A DNA stretch of 64,000 nucleotides from Collibacillus ludicampi (GTDB lineage: Bacteria; Bacillota; Bacilli; Tumebacillales; BOQE01), in the NCBI RefSeq assembly GCF_023705585.1, contig NZ_BOQE01000001.1, forward strand, positions 881,341-945,340, written 5' to 3'. Position numbers and translations under genes: made by a program. The first letter of the stretch is position 1, and every line of letters begins with the position of its first letter. Positions 1 through 8,468 of the stretch are shown piece by piece. The notes beneath the pieces were generated by a model. The model was given only the letters and a program-made list of their open reading frames with translations. It did not search any database and was not told where the DNA came from.

Positions 1-107
1 GCGTAGCAGTCGGCTATGTTCCGTTCGATCTCACGTTTCCGTTTGGCAATACCCGGTAGAAAATCCCGCACACCCTGCGGCTTTTCAAATACAATCGGTT
101 TGTTCAT
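1..107 (-). CDS. hisZ: HisZ, ATP phosphoribosyltransferase regulatory subunit (partial, N-terminus only)
   Basis: Only the first 35 codons are inside the window; the gene runs off the left edge. The start (complement of 105-107) follows a good GAGGAGAAA ribosome-binding site. The residues KPQGVRDFLPG at about 7-17 match the N-terminal signature of HisZ, the catalytically dead histidyl-tRNA-synthetase-like subunit that activates short-form HisG in the first step of histidine synthesis. The following yvoF-ppaX order is the same as beside hisZ in Bacillus, which supports the call. The window shows nothing of the catalytic-fold core. Confidence 0.85.
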   Translation of the reverse strand, partial: MNKPIVFEKPQGVRDFLPGIAKRKREIERNIADCY

Positions 108-231
108 ACCCGGATTTCTCCTCGTTCACTTTACTATGGTAGAGAAATAAAGCGTTTATATTTACAAGTATCCTAACATGTACCCGTATTTTCGTCAATT
201 CATTCGATTTCATTCTTTGGCACGTCGACGC

Positions 232-756
232 TTACAATTCATTCTCTTCTAAGAATTTCACTTCTGTTCCGTTGCCATGGCGGATGATGCGTATCGGGTT
301 ACCCGCTGCGAACACACCTGAAGGAATATCCCGATTGACGAGAGACCCGGCACCGATCACGGCCCCATCCCCGATTTCGATTCCGGGCAACAATGTAGAA
401 TTCGCTCCGATCATCACGCGGTCACCGATTCGCACATCGCCGATCCGATACTCGTCGATCAGATATTCGTGGCAGAGGATCGTCGTGTTGTAACCGATAA
501 TGGAATTCTTGCCGATACGGATTCTCTCCGGAAACATCACATCCATCATGACCATCAAAGCGATCGCCGTTTGTTCACCAACTTCCATCTTTAAAAATTG
601 GCGGTACATCCAGTTTTTTAGAGGTAAAAACGGAATGTAGCGGCAGAGTTGGATCACCAGAAAGTTTTTGCATACTTTCAAAAAAGGGACGGTTCGATAC
701 ACCTGCCACAAGGAATTGGCTCCTCGAACCTTGTACCGCTCTGTGCGACGTGCCAT
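232..756 (-). CDS. yvoF: YvoF-like hexapeptide-repeat O-acyltransferase
   Basis: The 174-residue protein is a left-handed beta-helix acyltransferase of the LacA/WbbJ type. Imperfect hexapeptides with I/V-G spacing start near residue 78 (IRIGKNSIIG) and continue through VRIGDRVMIG and IEIGDGAVIGAG to about 150, followed by a typical SLVNRDIPSG-AAGNP ending. Such enzymes acetylate sugars or other hydroxyl compounds with acetyl-CoA; the acceptor cannot be read from sequence. It starts about 10 nt after ppaX ends, so the two are probably cotranscribed. In Bacillus yvoF also sits between ppaX and hisZ. The start follows GGGGGTGA. Confidence 0.8.
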   Translation of the reverse strand: MARRTERYKVRGANSLWQVYRTVPFLKVCKNFLVIQLCRYIPFLPLKNWMYRQFLKMEVGEQTAIALMVMMDVMFPERIRIGKNSIIGYNTTILCHEYLIDEYRIGDVRIGDRVMIGANSTLLPGIEIGDGAVIGAGSLVNRDIPSGVFAAGNPIRIIRHGNGTEVKFLEENEL

Positions 757-765
757 AATAATGGC

Positions 766-1425
766 TCACCCCCGAACGATGGACAATAACTCCCTCATAT
801 CATCGATGATATAATCAGGCTTTAGTTCCGCCAAAGCTTCACGACCGCGCAAACTCCAAGCCACCCCGCAACTGGCTATTTCCGCCGCTTTCGCCCCGAG
901 CAAGTCGTACGGGGAATCTCCAACCATAATCGTTCTCTCACGTTCCGCGCCCAGTTTGTCCATCGCCAATAAGAGAGGTTCCGGATCCGGTTTGTGCTTT
1001 TCCGTATCTTCAACAGCAACAATCGCTTCAAAGAATGGTGTCAGAAGGAACAAATCGAGGCCCATCTGTGCGGTTTTTCTCATTTTCGACGTCACGACAG
1101 CCAGCCTTACTCCTTCCGCGTGCAATGCAGCCAGCACTTCCGATACATGCGGAAACAATGCAACATATTGATCATGCATCGCGATGTTATATTCGCGATA
1201 CGTATCCACCATCTGCTGAACATGATTTTCAAGACGGGCGGCATCTTCACCCGCATAAAATTCCATCTGTTGAATCAGGGGTTGTCCCATGAGTGGAAGG
1301 ATATCCGTTCGCGTATATCGTCCCGGATAAAATTTCTCCAATGTATATTCAAACGAACGTATGATCAGTTCATTCGTATCCAAGAGGGTCCCATCCAAGT
1401 CAAAAAGCACATATCTGTATTTCAT
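766..1425 (-). CDS. ppaX: Pyrophosphatase PpaX (HAD family)
   Basis: A 219-residue HAD-superfamily phosphatase. HAD motif I is DLDGTLLDT at residues 9-17 with nucleophile Asp9 and acid/base Asp11. Motif II is VVTSK near 110, the motif III lysine lies in KHKPDPEP near 144, and motif IV is GDSPYD near 168. PpaX hydrolyses the pyrophosphate released when HprK/P dephosphorylates HPr-Ser-P by phosphorolysis. The nearby hprK makes this assignment much stronger than for a generic HAD protein. A strong AAAAGGAGA site precedes the ATG. In Bacillus lgt and yvoD lie between hprK and ppaX; here they are replaced by a peptidase gene. Confidence 0.85.
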   Translation of the reverse strand: MKYRYVLFDLDGTLLDTNELIIRSFEYTLEKFYPGRYTRTDILPLMGQPLIQQMEFYAGEDAARLENHVQQMVDTYREYNIAMHDQYVALFPHVSEVLAALHAEGVRLAVVTSKMRKTAQMGLDLFLLTPFFEAIVAVEDTEKHKPDPEPLLLAMDKLGAERERTIMVGDSPYDLLGAKAAEIASCGVAWSLRGREALAELKPDYIIDDMRELLSIVRG

Positions 1426-1481
1426 GATCGTTCTCCTTTTACATGGAAGAGTGAAGGTTCTTTCTTTATGAAATTATATCA

Positions 1482-1508
1482 CAAAAAAAGGAAGTCATTG
1501 AGACTTCC
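1482..1508 (-). terminator. Rho-independent terminator of the M23 peptidase gene
   Basis: On the minus strand GGAAGTC, a 5-nt loop and GACTTCC are followed by a run of seven T (1483-1489). It begins immediately after the stop codon of the peptidase gene, so ppaX-yvoF-hisZ probably have their own promoter. Confidence 0.85.
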
Positions 1509-2900
1509 TTACATGTAGGGTCCCGGGTTGACACGAACGCCACCGACATGCACCTCATAATGCAAGTGCGGTCCAGTCGCTTCACCGGTCATGCCCACTT
1601 TGCCGATCATTTGTCCTTTATCCACCAAATCACCCACAGAGACTTCAACCGCGGAAAGGTGACCGTAGATGGATACGATGCCATTCCCGTGATCGATGCG
1701 CACACAGAGGCCATATCCGCCATTATCCCATCCCGCAAAAATCACCCTTCCGCTGTTGGTCGCCCAGACCGGGCTTCCAAAAGGTGCACCGATATCCACA
1801 CCTGGATGGGCTTCATTGCCGCGCCATTCGCCGTACGGAGAAGTGATTACACGGGAGTCGGTCGGCCAAATCCAATCACCATCCGCTTCCCCCGTTTGCT
1901 TCGTGCCACGGGCGATGATTTTATCAACTTTCTCCTTCAGCGTTTCTTCCCTCAGCACATCTTCCTTGACAACTGTTCCATTACGTTTGATTTGTCGGAT
2001 CCATTGTTTCTTTTGCCCTTCTTGGCCCTCCGTAATCACTTTCGTTTGCCCCGCTGGAAGCGACGGGTCATCCTGGTATTTTACGTCATAATCGATGTCC
2101 ACCGTCCGCTCGATGTCGTTCACCGTTTTCACGGTTAAAAGCGGTTGGGTGGTCACCAAATCGAGCGTTTGTCCCTCTGTTATCTCGTTTTCATTTTCTA
2201 TCCCAGGATTCGCCGATTTCAGCGCGTCAACCGAAATCTTATTTTTTTCCGCGATCGTCCACAAAGAATCGCCTCGTGCCACCAAATATTTTTGCGGTTG
2301 AGGTGTACCCTTTAACAGCAGCGAGACAGCTTCCGTCTCTGTCAAGATTTGCTCCAATGTCGCCATCGTTGGCACAAAATCGATTTTCTGCTCGATCGTC
2401 ACACTTGAACTTCCGTCCGCATATTTACCTTCTATATCCTGTATGACCTTTTTGGCTGTCGCTTCATCCGCCACGGTAGCGACACTACGGCCATTCACTT
2501 CGATCGCAACAGCATCATGTTTTTTCTGTAACTCGTCTTCCAATGCATAAGCAACTGCCCAATCGTTCCATTCGGATGGGGGCGATTGCCGAACTTCCGT
2601 CCATGTCAGCTTCGCCGGCAGATTCGGATCCCATTCAGCCGCCTTTTGAGTGATCAACGTGAGATCCCTTACGACACCGATATACTTTCCATTATAGTAC
2701 ACGCGATACATCAATATTGAATTTTCCACTTTTGCATGAACCGTGTGTATGCCAAACGACACAGCCGACAAAACGGTCAAGATTGTAACAGATGTTCGAA
2801 GATCAAATGTTGAACGTACCTGTAACTTTACACTCTGCAAAAAATGTACCCAATCGCCCGATCGTAGCCGTGAAAACCATGTCTTTTTTCCCTTGTCCAT
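1509..2900 (-). CDS. Secreted/anchored LysM-G5-M23 peptidoglycan endopeptidase
   Basis: A 463-residue cell-wall hydrolase. A hydrophobic segment at about residues 36-55 is an uncleaved or cleaved signal anchor. A LysM peptidoglycan-binding domain follows at about 204-252 (YLVARGDSLWTIAEKN), then a G5 domain at about 255-335, then a C-terminal M23 metallopeptidase. The zinc ligands of M23 are visible as H365-x3-D369 and the last His of HLH (447); H414 in YGH is the catalytic histidine. M23 enzymes cut peptide cross-links in peptidoglycan. It has its own strong SD (GGGAGGG) and its own terminator, so it is probably monocistronic. It occupies the position held by lgt-yvoD in Bacillus. A sporulation or growth role cannot be decided from sequence. 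Confidence 0.85.
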   Translation of the reverse strand: MDKGKKTWFSRLRSGDWVHFLQSVKLQVRSTFDLRTSVTILTVLSAVSFGIHTVHAKVENSILMYRVYYNGKYIGVVRDLTLITQKAAEWDPNLPAKLTWTEVRQSPPSEWNDWAVAYALEDELQKKHDAVAIEVNGRSVATVADEATAKKVIQDIEGKYADGSSSVTIEQKIDFVPTMATLEQILTETEAVSLLLKGTPQPQKYLVARGDSLWTIAEKNKISVDALKSANPGIENENEITEGQTLDLVTTQPLLTVKTVNDIERTVDIDYDVKYQDDPSLPAGQTKVITEGQEGQKKQWIRQIKRNGTVVKEDVLREETLKEKVDKIIARGTKQTGEADGDWIWPTDSRVITSPYGEWRGNEAHPGVDIGAPFGSPVWATNSGRVIFAGWDNGGYGLCVRIDHGNGIVSIYGHLSAVEVSVGDLVDKGQMIGKVGMTGEATGPHLHYEVHVGGVRVNPGPYM

Positions 2901-3081
2901 AGGTCCCTCCCTGTATATGCAACCGTTTCCTTTTTCCTAATCCCGAAAAAAGTTTATTCGACAAATTTTGCGTTTTTCCTGTTTTGTAACGGGATTGTAA
3001 TATTGAAACCGTCGCAGAAAAAATGATCTTCCAACAAGGAATTTTGCCTTTCCAATTCCTCTGTATGATTTATGTGACAAA

Positions 3082-3112
3082 AAGAAAAAAAATCACTCGT
3101 TGACCGAGTGAT
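3082..3112 (-). terminator. Rho-independent terminator downstream of hprK
   Basis: ATCACTCG (3092-3099) pairs perfectly with CGAGTGAT (3105-3112) around a 5-nt loop. The A-rich 3082-3092 on the plus strand gives the T-tract on the minus strand. It lies about 35 nt after the hprK stop. Confidence 0.88.
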
Positions 3113-3146
3113 GAGACTTTCGATCTATTTTATCTGTTTTCCGTTT

Positions 3147-4100
3147 CTATTCGTCATGATTTTCGATCGTTGCCATCAGTTTTTCGGATAATTCTTTCGC
3201 CGCATTGTAACCCATCATTTTGAGGCGTTGATTCATCGCAGCTACTTCGATAATGACGGCCAGGTTACGTCCGGGACGAACGGGAAGCGTGATTGACGGA
3301 ATCTCGGTATCGAGGATCTTGACCGTATGCTCATCAAGCCCCAAACGATCATAAGCGACATCGTCCCTCCATGCTTCCAGATGGATCACGAGCTCGATCT
3401 TTTTCTTCGCACGCACCGCACCGGCTCCAAAGAGCGTCATGGCATTCAGAATGCCAAGGCCGCGAATTTCTAAGAGATTATTCAATAGTTCCGGTGACTC
3501 TCCATAGAGTGTATTCTCTTCCACCTGGCGAATGACGACCGCATCGTCAGCGACGAGACGATGACCCCGTTTAATCAATTCAAGAGCGGTTTCACTTTTC
3601 CCGATCCCCGAATTCCCCGTGATCAGAATACCGATGCCATATACATCGACGAGAACGCCATGCATTTGCGTTTCCGGAGCAAAGGTATGTTCCAGAAACC
3701 GCTGCAATTGTCCAGCCAGTTTCGTCGTAGCTAGGCGCGAGCGCAAAATCGGGAGGCGATACCGAGTCGCCACTTCAATCAGGATCTCCGGAACTTCCAT
3801 TTGGCGTGAAACGATGATACAGGGAGTTTCCGGATGACGGCAAAGCCTGTCTGCACATTCCCACTGTTTTCTTTCCGTCATTTGTTCAAAGAATGAGATT
3901 TCTGTTCTCCCTAATAATTGGATACGCTCTTCTGGAAAAAATTTTAAAAATCCTGCCATTAACAATCCCGGACGGTTCATGTCCGATCCGGTAATGGGTC
4001 GGTCGAGTATAGCGTCAGGGACGATCTGTTCGAAACGAAACTCGTGAATCAAATCTTCCGTCGTTATGATTTTGCCCATTCCTTGAGATTCATCTCCCAT
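3147..4100 (-). CDS. hprK: HPr kinase/phosphorylase
   Basis: A 317-residue bifunctional enzyme that phosphorylates Ser46 of HPr with ATP or pyrophosphate and dephosphorylates it by phosphorolysis, controlling CcpA-mediated catabolite repression. The P-loop GNSGIGKS is at residues 162-169 and the HPrK/P signature EIRGLGI lies near 217. The N-terminal domain contains RPGLLMAGF and FFPEERIQLLG, as in the Bacillus enzyme. The start is uncertain: a second ATG seven codons in (GKIITTEDL) fits homologues better, but neither has an ideal SD. The gene stands alone, with its own terminator, between an MsmX-type ATPase and the peptidase. Confidence 0.93.
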   Translation of the reverse strand: MGDESQGMGKIITTEDLIHEFRFEQIVPDAILDRPITGSDMNRPGLLMAGFLKFFPEERIQLLGRTEISFFEQMTERKQWECADRLCRHPETPCIIVSRQMEVPEILIEVATRYRLPILRSRLATTKLAGQLQRFLEHTFAPETQMHGVLVDVYGIGILITGNSGIGKSETALELIKRGHRLVADDAVVIRQVEENTLYGESPELLNNLLEIRGLGILNAMTLFGAGAVRAKKKIELVIHLEAWRDDVAYDRLGLDEHTVKILDTEIPSITLPVRPGRNLAVIIEVAAMNQRLKMMGYNAAKELSEKLMATIENHDE

Positions 4101-4172
4101 TTTGAAAATCTCTGGCTCCGCTTTTTCACTGATTATACATGCGTTTCACAAAAGAATCCATGATAATCATAA

Positions 4173-4202
4173 AACCCATCGGGCGAGCGCCCCCGATGGG
4201 TT
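4173..4202 (-). terminator. Terminator of the MsmX-type ATPase gene
   Basis: AACCCATCGGG (4173-4183) pairs with CCCGATGGGTT (4192-4202). On the minus strand it is followed by TTTTATGATTA, a weak T-tract. It starts 7 nt after the stop codon. Confidence 0.8.
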
Positions 4203-4208
4203 GTCAAA

Positions 4209-5318
4209 TTAAAAAACAGCAACTTCCGTTTCTTTATTAAAAATATGATATTTGTTCATATCAAACGCTAGTTTTACGTTTGAACCTACGTGTACATCAG
4301 CACGTGTATTGACGCGTGCCGTAACCGTTTGACCACCGACATTGAGATAAAGATACATTTCATGTCCCATCAGCTCAACGACTTCCGCCGAAGCACAGAT
4401 CGTTGCGTTAGGAAATGTTTCAAAATAGAACCCTTCATCATGGATGTTTTCCGGACGGATGCCGAATACGACTTCTCTGCCGACGACACCAGCGTCACGA
4501 AGCTGCTTGTATCGGCCTTCGGGAAGTTCAATGTTTAATTCCGGTGCACGGAAATAGATCTTGCCACCGTCCTCCACCAATTGTCCATGAAGGAAGTTCA
4601 TAGCCGGTGAACCGATAAAGGAAGCGACAAACATATTGGCCGGATGATTATAGATTTGCTGAGGAGTCGCTACTTGTTGAATGACTCCATCTTTCATGAC
4701 CACAATCCGGTGGCCCATCGTCATCGCTTCCGTCTGGTCATGTGTCACGTAGATCGTTGTCGTCTTCAAACGTTGCTGCAATTTTGAGATTTCCGTACGC
4801 ATTTGCACGCGCAGTTTCGCATCGAGATTGGAAAGCGGCTCGTCCATTAGAAATACCTGCGGTTCACGTACAATCGCACGCCCCAAAGCCACACGTTGAC
4901 GCTGGCCTCCGGAGAGCGCTTTCGGCTTGCGGTCAAGCAAATGAGCGATATCGAGAATCTTTGCCGCTTCACGTACACGACGGTCGATCTCTGCTTTTGG
5001 AACTTTGCGAAGTTTCAGCCCAAACGCCATATTGTCATACACATTCATATGAGGATAGAGCGCGTAGTTCTGGAATACCATGGCGATATCCCTGTCTTTC
5101 GGATGTACGTCGTTAACCAGACGGTCTCCGATCCATAACTCACCTTCAGAGATCTCTTCCAAACCTGCCACCATGCGCAACGTCGTCGATTTCCCGCAAC
5201 CGGACGGACCGACGAGTACCAGAAATTCTTCATCGCGAATATCAAGATTAAGATCTTTTACGGTTGCCACATTTCCGGAATAGCGCTTATAAATATGTTT
5301 CAACTGTACCCTTGCCAT
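4209..5318 (-). CDS. msmX: Multi-sugar ABC transporter ATP-binding protein (MsmX/UgpC family)
   Basis: A 369-residue ATPase of the MalK/MsmX group. Walker A GPSGCGKST is near residues 37-45, the ABC signature LSGGQ near 136, Walker B VFLMDEP near 158, and the switch histidine is in VTHDQTEAM. The C-terminal TOBE/OB regulatory region (about 240-369) is complete. Such proteins energise sugar importers. It is an orphan here, with no permease or binding protein beside it, which fits MsmX, the ATPase shared by several sugar systems in Bacillus. Its position beside hprK may only be coincidence. A second UgpC-type ATPase at 40.2-41.35 kb belongs to a complete transporter. SD is GAGAGGG. Confidence 0.82.
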   Translation of the reverse strand: MARVQLKHIYKRYSGNVATVKDLNLDIRDEEFLVLVGPSGCGKSTTLRMVAGLEEISEGELWIGDRLVNDVHPKDRDIAMVFQNYALYPHMNVYDNMAFGLKLRKVPKAEIDRRVREAAKILDIAHLLDRKPKALSGGQRQRVALGRAIVREPQVFLMDEPLSNLDAKLRVQMRTEISKLQQRLKTTTIYVTHDQTEAMTMGHRIVVMKDGVIQQVATPQQIYNHPANMFVASFIGSPAMNFLHGQLVEDGGKIYFRAPELNIELPEGRYKQLRDAGVVGREVVFGIRPENIHDEGFYFETFPNATICASAEVVELMGHEMYLYLNVGGQTVTARVNTRADVHVGSNVKLAFDMNKYHIFNKETEVAVF

Positions 5319-5397
5319 CGAACCCTCTCCCCGTTTGATTGTACTATTAGTATGACAGACAGAAAAATTCTGTACAATTGTATAGATTGCACAAAAT

Positions 5398-6396
5398 TCA
5401 CATATTTTCTTTTAGTGAAAGTGACTGATGCAAGAGCAGAGCGATCCAGAGGGTTACCATATCTTCAAGATTTCTCATATCCAGACCGGTGATCTCCCTG
5501 GTTTTTTCCAACCGATAGATCAGAGAATTGCGATGCAGATACAATGCCCGCGCCGTCTCCGCAATGTTGGCTCCGTTTTCCACTAACGCGAAGATGGTCT
5601 CACGCATTTCCCATGTCAATTGTCGATACGTTTCAATAGGGAGTACTTCCTGCAAAAACTGCTCGCTTACGTTCTGCGGAATACCTGATAATAGCTTGAC
5701 AAGTCCCAAGCGATCATAGCGATATACGCGTTCCCGAGGCCGAAAACGCAAGCCGGCCTCAAGTGCAAGTTGTGCTTCCTTCTCCGCTTGCATCAGATCT
5801 TTCACCGCGATACAAGGAGTCCCCCAGCCCACTCCTCCTTCCAGGTACAATTCGCTAGACAACGTATCCAGCCACGCATGAGCTGTCCGTTCCAAGATTT
5901 TCCCTACATCTTCGCGAGTATACGGCAAAGGAAAGTAAACGCGGAAATCTCCTGGAGCGACTTCGACAACTCCTGCCCCTTCCTGGTCAGCCACGACAAG
6001 CTGCAATACATGGTAAGCATCGGTGACTTCATCCCCCCAGACGCGTATACAAGCGATAGCTGCCATCCCATCTTTCATCAGTCCCGCAGCCTGCGCTTCA
6101 CGTAAAAACAATGATTCATTCTGCTCATAGACTCCCATGGCTAGCCGGCGCAACAAGTGACTGACGCGAATCCCTTTACCCGTCTCCCACCCGATCAAAA
6201 AACGCGCCAGTTCGGCCGCATCCGGCGATAATCTTGCTGTATCGAGAACCTTCCATGATCGGATCGTTTCGTCATACACCCACCATTCCGATTCGCGCCA
6301 AAAAAATCCTCCTCCTTGTTCAGGAGCAGGACCTTCATGTACGCGAACCGCATGCTCAACTCGTTGCAGCAGTTCTTGCAACCAGCCGCTATGCAA
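5398..6396 (-). CDS. PucR/CdaR-type transcriptional regulator
   Basis: A 332-residue protein with a C-terminal PucR-type helix-turn-helix (about 275-325: NIAETARALYLHRNSLIYRLEKTREITG). This follows a GGDEF-like/CdaR central region with no recognisable ligand motif. The TTG start (complement of 6394-6396) is chosen because GGAGG lies 8 nt upstream; the SD overlaps the end of the epimerase gene, so translation is probably coupled. Members of this family usually activate catabolic genes for organic acids, purines or sugars; the inducer here cannot be inferred. The same-strand neighbour downstream is the MsmX-type ATPase about 80 nt away. Confidence 0.75.
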   Translation of the reverse strand: MHSGWLQELLQRVEHAVRVHEGPAPEQGGGFFWRESEWWVYDETIRSWKVLDTARLSPDAAELARFLIGWETGKGIRVSHLLRRLAMGVYEQNESLFLREAQAAGLMKDGMAAIACIRVWGDEVTDAYHVLQLVVADQEGAGVVEVAPGDFRVYFPLPYTREDVGKILERTAHAWLDTLSSELYLEGGVGWGTPCIAVKDLMQAEKEAQLALEAGLRFRPRERVYRYDRLGLVKLLSGIPQNVSEQFLQEVLPIETYRQLTWEMRETIFALVENGANIAETARALYLHRNSLIYRLEKTREITGLDMRNLEDMVTLWIALLLHQSLSLKENM

Positions 6397-6399
6397 GCA

Positions 6400-7329
6400 T
6401 CACACCTCCTCAAGTGCAGCTTGTGCTTGTGCCCATTCCACCGTCCGGCGTAATCCCTCTTCAAGAGTCACTTGTGGTTCCCAACCTAACACCTGACGAA
6501 TCCGTTCGTTTGAAAGAGTACTATGTACGATATCCCCAGGACGAACCGGACCATGTATGGGTAGTATGTCTTTTTTTGTAATTGAGAGAAGGATCCGCAC
6601 CAATTCGTTCACGGAAACTTTTTTTCCTGTCGCGACATTCAACGTTTCGCCATCACCCGCAGTCAGCGCCAGTCGATTCGCGATGGCGACATCACCTACA
6701 TACACGTAATCGCGTGTCGCTTCACCGTCCCCGAAGATCGTCGGTGCTTGCCCTTTACAAAACTGATCGACGAAAATGGCCACAACCCCCGCTTCTCCTT
6801 TGGGATTTTGCCGGGGGCCGTAGATATTGGCATAACGAAGAATCGTATACCGTAATCCGTAAATTTCATGATACACACGCAAGTAATATTCTGGAGTCAA
6901 CTTGCTGATTCCGTACGGCGATAATGGGGATAATGGATGTTCTTCAGGAATCGGCAGTTTTACGGGAGTCCCATATACTGCCGCGGAAGAAGCGTAAATC
7001 ACCTTTTTGATTCCGTGCATGCGGCAAGCTTCCAGAAGTTTGATCGTACCCAGAATATTGACTTCCGCATCGATTATGGGTTCTTTTAAGGAACGCGGTA
7101 CATTCGGTTGTGCCGCATGATGTATAACAATATCAAATCCCTGAGCGAACACAGGGTTCAAATCATCCTTATAAATATCCACCTTCAGGAATTTTGCTTG
7201 CGGATGGACATTTTGCAATTGACCGGTAGAAAGATTATCCACTACTGTTACTTCATGCCCATGCTGCAACAATTCATCGACGATATGAGATCCGATAAAT
7301 CCGGCTCCCCCTGTTACCAAGACTTTCAC
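6400..7329 (-). CDS. NAD-dependent nucleotide-sugar epimerase (GalE-like, extended SDR)
   Basis: A 309-residue extended short-chain dehydrogenase. The NAD-binding TGGAGFIGSH motif is at the N-terminus, followed by a serine in YASSAAVYG and the catalytic YGISK (Tyr-x3-Lys). These features indicate a UDP-glucose 4-epimerase or related epimerase/dehydratase; the sugar is not certain. The GTG at 7327-7329 is chosen as start because AGAAGGAG lies 8 nt upstream. An in-frame GTG three codons earlier overlaps that SD and is rejected. The gene ends 3 nt before the PucR-type regulator starts, so the two form an operon. Confidence 0.82.
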   Translation of the reverse strand: MKVLVTGGAGFIGSHIVDELLQHGHEVTVVDNLSTGQLQNVHPQAKFLKVDIYKDDLNPVFAQGFDIVIHHAAQPNVPRSLKEPIIDAEVNILGTIKLLEACRMHGIKKVIYASSAAVYGTPVKLPIPEEHPLSPLSPYGISKLTPEYYLRVYHEIYGLRYTILRYANIYGPRQNPKGEAGVVAIFVDQFCKGQAPTIFGDGEATRDYVYVGDVAIANRLALTAGDGETLNVATGKKVSVNELVRILLSITKKDILPIHGPVRPGDIVHSTLSNERIRQVLGWEPQVTLEEGLRRTVEWAQAQAALEEV

Positions 7330-7378
7330 AATGTCCACTCCTTCTAGGAACCTTCATTCATCTATCATACCACATGTT

Positions 7379-7442
7379 AAAAAAGGCTTCTACAGAAGCG
7401 TATGCAACGAAGCAAAGAGCGGTCATTGCAGAAGCCTTTTTT
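7379..7442. repeat. Hairpin repeat E in the divergent epimerase/HAD promoter region
   Basis: AAAAAAGGCTTCT (7379-7391) and AGAAGCCTTTTTT (7430-7442) are perfect inverted repeats enclosing 38 nt. The shape resembles a bidirectional terminator, but it lies between two divergent genes, so it terminates neither. Its interior (GAAGCGTATGCAACGAAGCAAAGAGCGG, read in two parts) resembles the sequence at 8392-8420 on the other side of the HAD gene. I therefore treat it as a dispersed repeat. Confidence 0.6.
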
Positions 7443-7523
7443 TGACGTCCAGAAGTATAATACTTTTCTATAACGAAAAAAATCGACACCACAATTTCGG
7501 GGCATCCTCTTTTCATGTGGATA

Positions 7524-7532
7524 TGGTATAAT
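7524..7532 (+). promoter_or_regulatory. Extended -10 promoter for the HAD phosphatase gene
   Basis: TGGTATAAT is an extended -10 element (TG-n-TATAAT) 28 nt upstream of the ATG. No good -35 hexamer is present at 16-18 nt, which is normal for extended -10 promoters. Confidence 0.6.
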
Positions 7533-7559
7533 CTCAGCAAAAAATGGGATGGAGAAACG

Positions 7560-8306
7560 ATGAGCAAATGGCGATTGATTGCGCTCGATATGGATGGAAC
7601 ATTACTTGATCGCGACGGTACCGTGTCGGCAGAAAACCGAAAATGGATCAACAAAGCGCGAGAGGCTGGAATTGAGGTCACATTGGCAACCGGACGGCAT
7701 ATCCGTTCCGCACGCGTATGGATCGAGGAACTCGGTCTCCGAATGCCGGTTGTCACATCAAACGGCGGGGAGGTCTGGACGTTCGATCATGTATTGCTGG
7801 ATCGGAACACTCTCACATGGGAGGATGTGCATTTCTTATATGATCTCGCCGTCAAATACAAAAAATATGGAACCCACATATGGGCAAATACAGTCGAAGA
7901 GATCATCCATTGGGATACGTTTCCCGAAAGGATCGAGCATTTGACCTGGCTGAAGTTTGGTTATCAGAACGACAACCTCTTAGTAATCAAGGACATCCTG
8001 CGGCGTTTGCGCGCATACGGCCGCTTCGAGATTACCAATTCTGATCCCACGAATATCGAAGTGAATCCTGTTGGCGTCAATAAAGCGAACGGCTTGCAAA
8101 AAGTATGCGATTATTTAGGCATCCATCATCGTCAGGTCGTCACAATGGGAGACAGTCTCAATGATGTAGCGATGTTGCAATGGGCCGGAATGGGAATCGC
8201 GATGGGAAATGCCCAAGAAGAAGTGAAGGCGATCGCAGATTATGTCACAATGCCCCATGACCAAGATGGTGTCGCCAAAGCGATCGAGATGTTGTTAAAA
8301 AAATAA
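7560..8306 (+). CDS. Cof-type HAD-IIB sugar-phosphatase-like hydrolase
   Basis: A 248-residue HAD-IIB (Cof/YkrA-like) phosphatase. Motif I is ALDMDGTLLD near residue 8, motif II is TLATGR near 43, and motif IV is TMGDSLNDVAML near 205 with AMGNAQEEVKAIADYVT after it. The C2-type cap covers the middle third. Family members dephosphorylate sugar phosphates, flavin or other small phosphometabolites; the substrate is unknown here. The ATG at 7560 follows GGATGGAG. An upstream in-frame start at 7515 would include the promoter -10 and is rejected. It is monocistronic between two hairpin repeats. Confidence 0.82.
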   Translation: MSKWRLIALDMDGTLLDRDGTVSAENRKWINKAREAGIEVTLATGRHIRSARVWIEELGLRMPVVTSNGGEVWTFDHVLLDRNTLTWEDVHFLYDLAVKYKKYGTHIWANTVEEIIHWDTFPERIEHLTWLKFGYQNDNLLVIKDILRRLRAYGRFEITNSDPTNIEVNPVGVNKANGLQKVCDYLGIHHRQVVTMGDSLNDVAMLQWAGMGIAMGNAQEEVKAIADYVTMPHDQDGVAKAIEMLLKK

Positions 8307-8325
8307 GTGGTATACGCGATAATCA

Positions 8326-8354
8326 AAGGCGATCACTGATCCTGTGATCGCCTT
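8326..8354 (+). terminator. Terminator hairpin after the HAD gene
   Basis: AAGGCGATCAC (8326-8336) pairs with GTGATCGCCTT (8344-8354) around a 7-nt loop, followed by ACGTTT. The stem is strong and the T-tract weak. Confidence 0.7.
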
Positions 8355-8368
8355 ACGTTTAACCATTC

Positions 8369-8468
8369 GGGTTGTTCAAAAAAGTTTTCATTGAATCGTA
8401 TTGCACGAAGCCAAGAACGGAACATTGGCGGAAGCGGTTTTGCACACGATCTTTAATGTTCCGTTCTG
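8369..8468. repeat. Hairpin repeat F overlapping the 3' end of the 8.45-9.1 kb gene
   Basis: The left part (about 8373-8434) aligns with repeat E at 7375-7435: both have TGTT then a run of A, GTAT, ACGAAGC, AAGA, CGG and CATTG at the same spacing. Within F, AGAACGGAACATT (8414-8426) pairs perfectly with AATGTTCCGTTCT (8455-8467). The right arm overlaps the stop codon of the downstream minus-strand gene, so the element supplies that gene's last codons. Confidence 0.55.

Noticed and set aside
994-1518. 174-codon plus-strand frame opposite ppaX
   Set aside because: Antisense to a gene with clear HAD motifs, no SD, and no protein-like pattern.
7379-7442. Bidirectional terminator interpretation of repeat E
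   Set aside because: It lies between two divergent genes, so there is no transcript from either neighbour for it to terminate.
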